A stretch of 6,844 nucleotides of DNA from Paracoccaceae bacterium (GTDB lineage Bacteria > Pseudomonadota > Alphaproteobacteria > Rhodobacterales > Rhodobacteraceae): the NCBI GenBank assembly GCA_007121055.1, contig SKMM01000077.1:1-6844 (forward strand). Reading direction: 5' to 3'. A program made the position numbers and the translations under genes. Positions 1 through 5,675 of this stretch are shown piece after piece. The notes beneath the pieces were generated by a model. The model was not told where the DNA came from, did not search any database, and saw nothing but the letters and a program-made list of their open reading frames with translations. The stretch's first letter is position 1. Every line of letters starts with the position of its first letter.

Positions 1-222
1 CGGCGCTGCGGGCAGGTCCAGCCGCTGTGCCGCGGTCAGCATCAGCGGCGGCAGGGGCGCGGCCCGCGTGCCCGGTCGACGTTCGAGCCGCAGCGGCGGC
101 ACGGGCGTGTCGGGGCGGTCCGCCACGAGGCGGCGCAGCGACACGATGACGTCGTCGGACCCTGTCTCCGATCCAGTGTCGGCGGCGGCGGAGAGGCGGT
201 GGACGGGCAGTGTGTCGGGCAT
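1..222 (-). CDS. PopZ/DUF2497-like protein, N-terminal part (truncated by window edge)
   Basis: The start codon is ATG at 222-220. It is preceded by a good ribosome-binding site on the minus strand (AGAAGGA, 7 bases before ATG). The 74 visible codons are open to the window edge and use G/C third positions like their neighbours. The start is low-complexity and acidic. Residues 24-35 (DVIVSLRRLVAD at 24-35) resemble the short N-terminal helix of the PopZ/DUF2497 family, usually of the form DVLxSIRRLVSE. Residues 59-68 (PLMLTAAQRL) resemble the LVLTPALRV-type motif found further along in Rhodobacterales members. The middle is rich in Pro and Arg and probably disordered. It lies 48 bases after tolC on the same strand, so it is likely co-transcribed. 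A DUF2497 gene beside tolC is, from memory, common in Rhodobacterales. PopZ proteins organise the cell pole in Caulobacter; whether this shorter-motif relative does so is unknown. The C-terminal oligomerisation region lies outside the window, so the call is tentative. Confidence 0.6.
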   Translation of the reverse strand, partial: MPDTLPVHRLSAAADTGSETGSDDVIVSLRRLVADRPDTPVPPLRLERRPGTRAAPLPPLMLTAAQRLDLPAAP

Positions 223-242
223 GGCGCGGTCCTTCTGACACC

Positions 243-256
243 GGGGCGTGTGCCCC
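243..256 (-). repeat. Small hairpin between tolC and the PopZ-like gene
   Basis: This is a perfect inverted repeat with 5-bp arms (GGGGC / GCCCC) around a 4-base loop, in the 48-base gap after the tolC stop codon. No T-run follows it on the minus strand, so it is not a classic intrinsic terminator. It could lower read-through or stabilise the 3' end of tolC RNA. It could equally be chance in GC-rich DNA. Confidence 0.3.
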
Positions 257-270
257 TCCTGGGTGGGGGA

Positions 271-1653
271 TCAGGGTTGCAGGCGTTCCAGCACGCGGTC
301 CAGGCGCTCCCCCTGCAGGCTGCGCTTGGGGGCGTTGCGGACCAGGTTGAAATAGGCCTCCGGGTCGTAGGTGGGGATGCCGAGGCCCAGATGGTCCACG
401 GTCATCAGCCCCATGGAGGCCAGCAGCCGGTAGACGGCCAGCGTCCGCCCGGTGTCCGCGGCCACCCGGTCCACCCGGGCGTCGAGCAGCTCCTGCTCGG
501 CGTTGAGCACGTCGAGCGTGGTGCGGGCGCCCAGCTCGGCCTCCTGGCTCACGCCCTCGAAGGCGGTTTGCGCGGCCTCGATCTGGCGGTCGCTGGCCTC
601 GATCCGGGCCCGCGAGACCGCAATGCTGGACCAGGAAATGCCCACCTCCTCGAGCACCTCGACGGTGGTCTGGTGCAGGTTGGCCCGGCTCGCGTCGCGC
701 TGCGCGATGGCCTGGCGCGACAGGGCGGGGTTGCGCCCGCCGGTATAGAGCGGCCGGCTGTAGCTGAGCCCCACCGAGGACTGGTCCCGGCGGTTGTCGT
801 CGATGGCGAGGTTCACCGACCCGGTGACGCTGCCCCGGCTCAGCGCGGCGACGCGCTGCGCGTTGAGATCGGCGGCCGTCACCTCGAGCTGGGCCTGTCG
901 GATGGCCGGGTGGCGGTCCCGCGCCACGCCCTGGGCCTCGGTAAGGCTTGCGGGAATGGCGGGCAGGGCAGGGGGGGCTGCCGGCCGGCCCGCGTCGGTG
1001 CCGGTGGCGGCCAGGTAGGCCTCGCGGGCGACGGCCACATCACCTTCGGCGGCGGCGAGCTGGCTGCGGGCGCCGGCGAGCCGCGCCTCGGCGATGGAGA
1101 CGTCGGTTCGGGTGATCTCGCCCACTTCGAACCGGTCGCGGGCGGCCTGCAGCTCCTGGTCGATCAGCCGGACGTTGGCCTCGCGCAGCTCCAGCGTGGC
1201 GATGGCCGCGCGCAGTTCCAGGAACGCCGCCACCGCGTTCAAGAGCACCCGCTGCTCCAGCCCCACCAGGGCCGCGCGGGTGGCCAGCACCTGCGCCTCG
1301 GACGCCTCGACCGCCAGCCGGTTGCGCCCGAAGTCGAAGACGGTGATCTCGCCCGACAGCGCGATCTGCGCCGACAGGTCCTCCTGCCGCGTCGTGCCGC
1401 CGGCCAGGGGGTTCTGGACCTGCGCACTGCGCGCTTCGGCCCGGGCGACGAAGTTGATCACGGGCCGCAGCGCGGCCACCGCCTGCGCCACATCCTCGTC
1501 GGCGGCCCGCAGCAGGGCACGGTTCTGGTCCAGCAGGTTGGAGTTGCGATAGGCCGCGATCAGCGCGTCGGTGAGGGTCTGCGCCCCCGCCGGCAGCCCC
1601 CCCGCCAGCGCCACGGCGATTGCGATCGCGGCGGCGCCCCCCAGCCGCCTCAC
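271..1653 (-). CDS. tolC: TolC-family outer-membrane efflux protein
   Basis: A 460-residue protein of normal length for the TolC family: the trimeric outer-membrane channel that works with an inner-membrane pump and periplasmic adaptor, either for type I secretion or drug efflux. Residues 1-24 form a signal peptide (two Arg, an Ala/Ile/Val-rich core, and an AGA cleavage site before Gln25). The rest shows two related halves, the family hallmark: residues 174-192 (RFEVGEITRTDV then AEARL) match residues 371-394 (ELGARTTLDVLNAEQELL). Each lies in a long Ala/Glu/Arg-rich helical stretch. Residues 294-306 (VGLSYSRPLYTGG) look like a membrane beta-strand and following turn. The start is GTG at 1653-1651, overlapping the pcm-like stop by 4 bases (GTGA). 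GGAG lies 8 bases upstream within pcm, which favours translational coupling. No adaptor or pump gene is in the window, so the exported substrate cannot be told. The family call is firm; the specific role is not. Confidence 0.93.
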   Translation of the reverse strand: MRRLGGAAAIAIAVALAGGLPAGAQTLTDALIAAYRNSNLLDQNRALLRAADEDVAQAVAALRPVINFVARAEARSAQVQNPLAGGTTRQEDLSAQIALSGEITVFDFGRNRLAVEASEAQVLATRAALVGLEQRVLLNAVAAFLELRAAIATLELREANVRLIDQELQAARDRFEVGEITRTDVSIAEARLAGARSQLAAAEGDVAVAREAYLAATGTDAGRPAAPPALPAIPASLTEAQGVARDRHPAIRQAQLEVTAADLNAQRVAALSRGSVTGSVNLAIDDNRRDQSSVGLSYSRPLYTGGRNPALSRQAIAQRDASRANLHQTTVEVLEEVGISWSSIAVSRARIEASDRQIEAAQTAFEGVSQEAELGARTTLDVLNAEQELLDARVDRVAADTGRTLAVYRLLASMGLMTVDHLGLGIPTYDPEAYFNLVRNAPKRSLQGERLDRVLERLQP

Positions 1654-2303
1654 AGCTGGAACTCCCGCTTGCGGGCAAAGCCCGGCAGCACCGGGGCCGC
1701 GGCGTTGAACAGGCTGCGCCAGACCATGCCCTCGGGCGTGCGGTGGCCGATGCGGACCGTGCCCAGCGCGCCGTCCATGAACACTGCGCCCACGCGCCCG
1801 CCCGGCCGCAGCTGGGTCACCAGCGCCTCGGGAAAGACCTCGATGCCGCCCTGCAGCACGATCACGTCGTAGGGCCCGTGTGCGGCCGCCCCGTCGGTCA
1901 GCGCGCCCGCGATCACGCTGGCATTGTCGGCCCCGATCTCGGCCAGCAGCGCCTCGGCCTCCTCGGCCATCCCGGTGACCTCCTCGACCCCGACGACGGC
2001 CCCGGCCATCCGCGCCAGCACGGCGGTGGAATAGCCCAGCCCGCAGCCCAGATCGAGCACGGCCTCCTCGGGTTGAAGGTCCAGCGCGTCGCAGATCTTG
2101 GCCAGCGTCCGCGGCTCCAGCAGCACCCGCCCCGGCGCCAGCGGCAGGTTCTCGCCCACATAGGCCGCCTCGCGCCGGGCGGCGGGCACGAACCTTTCGC
2201 GCGGGACCGCGAGCATGGCGTCGATGACCGGGAACTTGGTCACGTCGGAGGGGCGGATCTGGGTGTCGACCATGATCAGCCGGCGCGCTGCGTAGTCGGT
2301 CAT
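1650..2303 (-). CDS. pcm: Protein-L-isoaspartate O-methyltransferase family protein
   Basis: A 217-residue SAM-dependent methyltransferase of the PIMT family, whose usual members methylate L-isoaspartyl residues in aged cytosolic proteins. The order of motifs is that of PIMT: an N-terminal helical region with VPRERF at 33-38; the SAM-binding motif VLDLGCGLGY at 82-91; the acidic end of the next strand, VVGVEE, at 103-108; PYDVIVLQGG at 144-153; and QLRPGGRVGAV at 164-174. The oddity is at residues 60-64. Canonical enzymes have a TISQP-type motif there, which contacts substrate; this protein has VLLEP, so Leu62 replaces the conserved serine while the proline is kept. The canonical VTAA before the motif-II proline is also changed to VLQGG. 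Many alphaproteobacterial homologs near tolC are, as I recall, annotated as PIMT. The fold is clear, but isoaspartate repair is only an assumption, so the symbol is provisional. It starts at ATG 2303-2301, has a weak ribosome-binding site, and is first of the cluster. Confidence 0.85.
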   Translation of the reverse strand: MTDYAARRLIMVDTQIRPSDVTKFPVIDAMLAVPRERFVPAARREAAYVGENLPLAPGRVLLEPRTLAKICDALDLQPEEAVLDLGCGLGYSTAVLARMAGAVVGVEEVTGMAEEAEALLAEIGADNASVIAGALTDGAAAHGPYDVIVLQGGIEVFPEALVTQLRPGGRVGAVFMDGALGTVRIGHRTPEGMVWRSLFNAAAPVLPGFARKREFQL

Positions 2304-2318
2304 GCTGCTGCTCGCGGG

Positions 2319-2341
2319 GTTGTTATTGTTAAATCCACCAT
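2319..2341 (-). promoter_or_regulatory. AT-rich island upstream of pcm-like gene, possible promoter or leader
   Basis: This is one of the few AT-rich patches in the window. It contains a tandem 6-base repeat (TTGTTA twice on the plus strand at 2320-2331, read as TAACAATAACAA on the minus strand) next to TTTAAC (2334-2329), which matches 4 of 6 bases of a -10 box. The start codon of the pcm-like gene is 17 bases downstream of the repeat. I could not find a convincing -35 box at the correct spacing. The location suits the promoter or untranslated leader of the pcm-tolC-PopZ-like cluster. Confidence 0.35.
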
Positions 2342-2358
2342 GCCACAGCCGCCCGGTC

Positions 2359-2396
2359 GCGGCAACTGCGCGTGGGGCCGGTGGGCGGGTTGCCGC
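2359..2396 (-). terminator. 8-bp inverted repeat after thpR, possible transcription terminator
   Basis: Perfect 8-base arms (GCGGCAAC at 2359-2366 and GTTGCCGC at 2389-2396) flank a GC-rich 22-base loop. The structure begins 12 bases after the end of thpR on the minus strand and precedes the AT-rich island upstream of pcm. It could end the thpR transcript. It has no T-run and a large loop, so it could instead be an operator-like site or chance. Confidence 0.35.
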
Positions 2397-2408
2397 AACG
2401 CTCCGCGC

Positions 2409-2981
2409 TCAGGCCAAGGCCCCCTCCAGCCCGTAGCGGGCAAGCTCGTCGTAATGCGGCCCCTCGCGGCCCAGATGCGAGCGGTAGAGCGCGAAGGCCG
2501 CGATTTCGGCGGGGCCTGCGCGGAACCCGTCCTGGTCGACGATGCCGCGCAGGAGGCGCGTCCGGTCGGCCTCGTCCAGCCGCCGCCAGTCGAGCCGCGC
2601 GAGCGTCACATGGGGCGTGAACCGCCGCCGCTCGGGGTCGAGCCCGACCTCGTCCATCGCCCGCAGCACCTTGCGCTGCAGCCGCGCCAGCGGTTCGGAG
2701 GGCTCCACGCCGGCGTGCACCGAGCGCGGCGTGCGTCCGCCGAACGCCGAGACCCCCCGCAGGGTGAGGTCGAAGGCCTGCGCCCGCAGCGCCTCCAGCG
2801 CATGGTGGAGGTCCTCCACCAGCGGGGCGGGCTGCTCGCCCACGAAGGCCAGCGTCAGGTGCAGGTTCTCGGGCGGGACGGGCCGCACCGCCGGGCGCGG
2901 CAGGTGCAGCAGCGACTGCACCAGCATCAGGCGCTGGCGCAGCGTCACCGGCAGGGGCAGGGCCACGAAGGCGCGGATCAT
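2409..2981 (-). CDS. thpR: RNA 2',3'-cyclic phosphodiesterase (2H phosphoesterase, LigT family)
   Basis: A 190-residue member of the 2H phosphoesterase superfamily, which opens RNA 2',3'-cyclic phosphates and was first studied as a 2'-5' RNA ligase. Both catalytic HxT motifs are present: HLT at 41-43 in ENLHLTLAFVG, and HVT at 124-126 in FTPHVTLARL. The N-terminus MIRAFVALPLP is the usual first strand, which decides the start at ATG 2981-2979; the frame remains open upstream, but that extension is Arg/Ser-rich and runs into the region opposite ygfZ. No strong ribosome-binding site is visible. Length and the conserved core (PPENLHLTL, FGG at 80-82) are normal for the family. It is transcribed away from ygfZ. 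The natural substrate in bacteria is unsettled; RNA end repair or tRNA processing is possible. Confidence 0.92.
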   Translation of the reverse strand: MIRAFVALPLPVTLRQRLMLVQSLLHLPRPAVRPVPPENLHLTLAFVGEQPAPLVEDLHHALEALRAQAFDLTLRGVSAFGGRTPRSVHAGVEPSEPLARLQRKVLRAMDEVGLDPERRRFTPHVTLARLDWRRLDEADRTRLLRGIVDQDGFRAGPAEIAAFALYRSHLGREGPHYDELARYGLEGALA

Positions 2982-3087
2982 GGGCCATGCCTGCCCGACC
3001 CCGCGGGCCCGCGCAAGGCCCCGGCCCCCTGTCCGTTCCGTCCCCCGGCGGCTATGTGTGGGGCAGATGCACACCACGGGAGGCACC
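2982..3087. promoter_or_regulatory. Divergent intergenic region between thpR and ygfZ
   Basis: These 106 bases must hold the start signals for two divergent genes. The clearest element is the ygfZ ribosome-binding site, GGGAGG at 3078-3083, 4 bases before the ATG. A weak -10-like TATGTG at 3054-3059 lies 17 bases after TGTCCG, but the match to sigma-70 boxes is poor. I see no operator palindrome or riboswitch-like fold. Confidence 0.35.
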
Positions 3088-3858
3088 ATGACGGGCGAGC
3101 GGGCAGAGGACAGGCGGGTGCTGCGGGTCACCGGCGCGGACCGGCGGACCTTCCTGCAGGGGCTGGTGACGAACGACCTGCGCAAGCTCGACCGCGGCCC
3201 GGTCTATGCCGCGATCCTGACGCCGCAGGGGAAATACCTGGCCGACTTCCTGATGCTGGCCGAGCCCGAGGCGATCCTGATCGACGTCAAGGCCGACCTC
3301 GCCGAGGCCCTGCTGCGCCGGCTGCAGATGTACCGCCTGCGGGCCGACGTGCAGATCGCGCCCACCGAGCTGACGGTCACCCGCGGCCTTGGCACGCCCC
3401 CCGAAGGCGCCGTTGCCGACCCCCGCCACGCTGCCCTTGGCTGGCGCCTCTACGGCGCTGGTGACGGCACGGATCCGCAGATCGACTGGGACGGCATCCG
3501 GGTGGCCAACTGCATCCCCGAGACGGCCGTCGAGCTGGTGCCCGAGCAGACCTTCATCCTGGAGGCGGGCTTCGAGCGCCTGGGCGGCGTCGACCACCGC
3601 AAGGGCTGCTATGTGGGGCAGGAAGTCACCGCGCGGATGAAACACAAGACCGAACTTCGCAAGGGCCTGGTGACGGTCGAGGTCACCGGCCCCGCCGCGC
3701 CCGGCGACGCGATCACCGCGGACGGCCGCCCGGCCGGAACGCTGCACACCCGCTCGGGCGACCGCGCCATCGCCTATCTGCGCTTCGATCGCGCCACAGG
3801 CCCCATGCAGGCGGGCGAGGCCGTGGTCCGCTGGGCCGACGCAGAGACCCTCGCCTGA
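3088..3858 (+). CDS. ygfZ: Folate-binding iron-sulfur maintenance protein YgfZ/CAF17
   Basis: A 256-residue member of the GcvT-like family that supports repair or assembly of certain iron-sulfur enzymes and binds tetrahydrofolate. The diagnostic motif is intact: KGCYVGQEVT at 172-181, with the conserved Cys174. The N-terminal domain has the usual TFLQGLVTNDL at 21-31, followed by LTPQGKYLADF at 44-54 and the helix MYRLRADVQI at 81-90. The region around 132-164 holds W-x-G-I-R-x-x-x-C-I-P-E, typical of the family. The start ATG at 3088 is supported by GGGAGG; an in-frame ATG at 3067 would add seven residues without improving the match. The protein is shorter than the E. coli one (about 326 residues), as is usual in alphaproteobacteria. 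It converges with the aminotransferase downstream and is probably a single-gene transcript. Confidence 0.92.
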   Translation: MTGERAEDRRVLRVTGADRRTFLQGLVTNDLRKLDRGPVYAAILTPQGKYLADFLMLAEPEAILIDVKADLAEALLRRLQMYRLRADVQIAPTELTVTRGLGTPPEGAVADPRHAALGWRLYGAGDGTDPQIDWDGIRVANCIPETAVELVPEQTFILEAGFERLGGVDHRKGCYVGQEVTARMKHKTELRKGLVTVEVTGPAAPGDAITADGRPAGTLHTRSGDRAIAYLRFDRATGPMQAGEAVVRWADAETLA

Positions 3859-3859
3859 C

Positions 3860-3898
3860 GGACCGCCTGCGGGGAGACGGCGCTGCGCCGGCCGGTCC
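3860..3898. terminator. Nested inverted repeats between convergent genes
   Basis: Outer arms GGACCG (3860-3865) and CGGTCC (3893-3898) enclose a tight inner hairpin, CGGCG (3878-3882) and CGCCG (3886-3890). It begins 2 bases after the ygfZ stop codon and ends 11 bases before the aminotransferase stop. The position suits a bidirectional terminator, although neither strand has a T-run. Confidence 0.4.
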
Positions 3899-3909
3899 CG
3901 CGGCCGCCC

Positions 3910-5103
3910 TCAGCCCTCCGCCCGCACCGCCTCGGCGATGGCCACGGCCAGCTGCGGCAGGGTGGTCTCGCTCAGCCCCGCGATGTTCGCCCGCCCGTCC
4001 GGCACCAGGTAGATGGCGTGCTCGGCGCGCAGCCGCTCCACCTGCGCGGGGCTCAGCCCCAACAGCGAGAACATCCCCCGCTGCCCCGTCAGGAAGTCGA
4101 ACCGCGCCGTCCCCGTGGCCTCGCGCAGCGCCGCCGCCAGCGCCGCGCGCAGGTCCCGCACCCGGTGGCGCATGGCGTCGAGTTCGGCCTGCCAGTCGGC
4201 GCGCAGCACCGGGTCTTCGAGAATCGTCGTCACCACCCGCGCGCCATGGTCGGGGGGAAAGGCGAAATTCTTGCGGTTGAGCGACTGCAGCGCGCCGCCC
4301 GTGGCCCGCGCGGCCCGCCCGCCATCGCACAGCGCCAGAACCAGCCCGACCCGCTCGCGGTACAGGCCGAAGGATTTCGACCCGCTGGCGGCCACCAGCA
4401 CCTCCGGCAGCCGCGCGGCCAGCAGGCGCAGCCCCGCGACGTCCTCCTCCACGCCGTCTCCGAAGCCCTGATAGGCCACGTCCACCAGCGGCAGAAGGCC
4501 GCGGGCAGCAAACAGATCGGCCACCGCCGCCCATTCCGAGGCGTCGAGGTCGGCCCCGGACGGGTTGTGGCAGCTGGCATGCAGCACCACCACATCCCCG
4601 GCCCGCGCCTGCCCGAGCTCGGCCAGCATCGCCGCCGCATCCGCCCGGCCGTCGGCGCCCAGGTAGCTGTGCAGCCGCACCCCCATGCCCAGCTCGTCCG
4701 CGATGGCGGCGTGGTTGGGCCAGGAGGGCCGGCCGATCCAGACCTCGGCCCCGGGATTGGCCATCCGCACCAGCGCCAGCGCCTGCCGGATCGCCCCGGA
4801 TCCGCCGGGCGTCGCCACGGCGGCCGCCCGGTCGCCCGGCGAGGCTCCCAACAACAGCCCCTCCATGGCCGCGATGAAGCGGGGATCGCCCGCCAGCCCC
4901 AGATAGCCCTTGGTCTCCTGCGCCGCGAGCATCCGCGCCTCGGCCGCGGCCACCGCCGCCATCACCGGGGTGCGGCCCGCGGCATCGCGATAGACACCCA
5001 CGCCCAGATCGACCCGATGGGGCCGGTCGTCGGCGGCAAAGCGCTGCATCAGCGCGATGATCGCATCCGGCGCGGGCGCCTCCAGCCGGGAGAACAGCGT
5101 CAT
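3910..5103 (-). CDS. Aromatic/aspartate-type PLP aminotransferase (class I, subgroup I-alpha)
   Basis: A 397-residue fold-type I transaminase close in length to E. coli AspC/TyrB and Paracoccus aromatic aminotransferase (about 394-397). The active-site residues can be read: the PLP lysine Lys243 in SGSKSFGLYRERVG (240-253), with Arg251 for the phosphate; Asp208 and Tyr211 in LPLVDVAYQGFGDG; Asn180 in CHNPSG; Trp128 in SWPNH; and Tyr67 in YLGLAGDPRF. Arg371 (GRANIAG) is the usual alpha-carboxylate arginine. Arg277 aligns with the distal-carboxylate arginine (Arg292 of pig or E. coli AspAT), consistent with dicarboxylic and aromatic substrates. The start is ATG at 5103-5101, overlapping the acetyltransferase stop by 4 bases (ATGA). 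It is the last gene of the operon. Family members with this active site can also transaminate cysteine to 3-mercaptopyruvate, which would feed the upstream SseA; that is an inference. Preference between aspartate and aromatic donors cannot be decided here. Confidence 0.92.
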   Translation of the reverse strand: MTLFSRLEAPAPDAIIALMQRFAADDRPHRVDLGVGVYRDAAGRTPVMAAVAAAEARMLAAQETKGYLGLAGDPRFIAAMEGLLLGASPGDRAAAVATPGGSGAIRQALALVRMANPGAEVWIGRPSWPNHAAIADELGMGVRLHSYLGADGRADAAAMLAELGQARAGDVVVLHASCHNPSGADLDASEWAAVADLFAARGLLPLVDVAYQGFGDGVEEDVAGLRLLAARLPEVLVAASGSKSFGLYRERVGLVLALCDGGRAARATGGALQSLNRKNFAFPPDHGARVVTTILEDPVLRADWQAELDAMRHRVRDLRAALAAALREATGTARFDFLTGQRGMFSLLGLSPAQVERLRAEHAIYLVPDGRANIAGLSETTLPQLAVAIAEAVRAEG

Positions 5104-5675
5104 GGCGCCCACCGGTCGGGGTCCAGATCGCGGCCCAGCACCCGGCTGCGTTCTTCGGCGCGCACCACCTCGAAGCCGTTCTGCTGATAGACCGACAGGG
5201 CCCGCGGATGGTCCAGCGAGCAGGTGTTCACTGTCAGCCGCTGCAGCCCCGGCCGCTCCCACGCCGTCAGCACCGCGGTGCGCACCAGATAGCGGCCATA
5301 GCCGCGCCCGACCGCCTGCGGCACGAGGCCCAGATAGGACAGCTCGGTCGCCTCCCCGTCGGTGGCGTCGAGCACGAAGAAGCCCTGCGGCCAGCCCCCG
5401 CGCGTCAGCGTCCACAGCCGCACCGCCGGATCAGCCAGCCAGCGCTCCACCACCCCGTCGGGCTCGGCGTTCATGTCCTCCCAGGCGTGGTCGCGCCCCA
5501 CCGCGTCATAGAGCGCGCGGAAATACCACACCGGCGGCGCCTCGGCGCAGTGCAGCGCGGCGGGCTGGGGATCGGCGGGCAGCGAGGGCCAGTCATAGCC
5601 CGGCCGCGCTGTCATCTCGAGCCAGGTGATGCGATAGCCGACCGTGCCGCCGGCGGGGGTCGGGGGGACCGGCAT
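5100..5675 (-). CDS. GNAT-family N-acetyltransferase
   Basis: A 191-residue acyl-CoA-dependent transferase. The acetyl-CoA loop is clear: QAVGRGYG at 120-127, a Q-x-x-G-x-G-x-G match to motif A, after the strand TELSYLGLVP. Motif B follows with TVNTCSLDHPRALSVYQQNGF at 148-168, the usual N-x-x-x-x-x-x-A-L-x-x-Y-x-x-x-G-F end of the fold. The N-terminal 85 residues are more variable, with a Pro-rich beginning and ITWLEM at 16-21, and should carry substrate specificity. The start ATG 5675-5673 shares one base with the sseA stop (TGATG), so translation re-initiation is likely; AAGGG lies 3 bases before it. The longer reading from 5714 would overlap sseA and adds nothing familiar. The acceptor could be a small amine, an amino acid or a protein; the sequence does not say. 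The operon position between sulfur and amino-acid enzymes hints at a thiol or amino-acid substrate, but this is only a hint. Confidence 0.88.
   Translation of the reverse strand: MPVPPTPAGGTVGYRITWLEMTARPGYDWPSLPADPQPAALHCAEAPPVWYFRALYDAVGRDHAWEDMNAEPDGVVERWLADPAVRLWTLTRGGWPQGFFVLDATDGEATELSYLGLVPQAVGRGYGRYLVRTAVLTAWERPGLQRLTVNTCSLDHPRALSVYQQNGFEVVRAEERSRVLGRDLDPDRWAP

Noticed and set aside
199..1872. A 557-codon plus-strand open frame opposite tolC
   Set aside because: The translation is Gly/Arg/His/Gln-rich low-complexity sequence without a domain, and it is fully explained as the antisense of tolC and pcm in very GC-rich DNA, where stops are rare.
2329..2349. Sigma-54 promoter upstream of the pcm-like gene (TGGCATG on the minus strand)
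   Set aside because: The -24-like element is good but the required GC of the -12 element is missing at the right spacing.
2982..3185. N-terminal extension of thpR by 68 residues
   Set aside because: The added sequence is Arg/Ser-rich and family-unlike, and overlaps the 5' end of ygfZ on the opposite strand; MIRAFVALPLP is the normal family start.
1620..3464. A 614-codon plus-strand open frame across pcm, thpR and the start of ygfZ
   Set aside because: It crosses several real genes and intergenic gaps, has no recognisable domain, and competes with genes that carry intact catalytic motifs.
5104..5415. N-terminal extension of the aminotransferase by 104 residues
   Set aside because: It lies entirely inside the acetyltransferase gene in another frame and is low-complexity; the ATG at 5103 gives normal family length.
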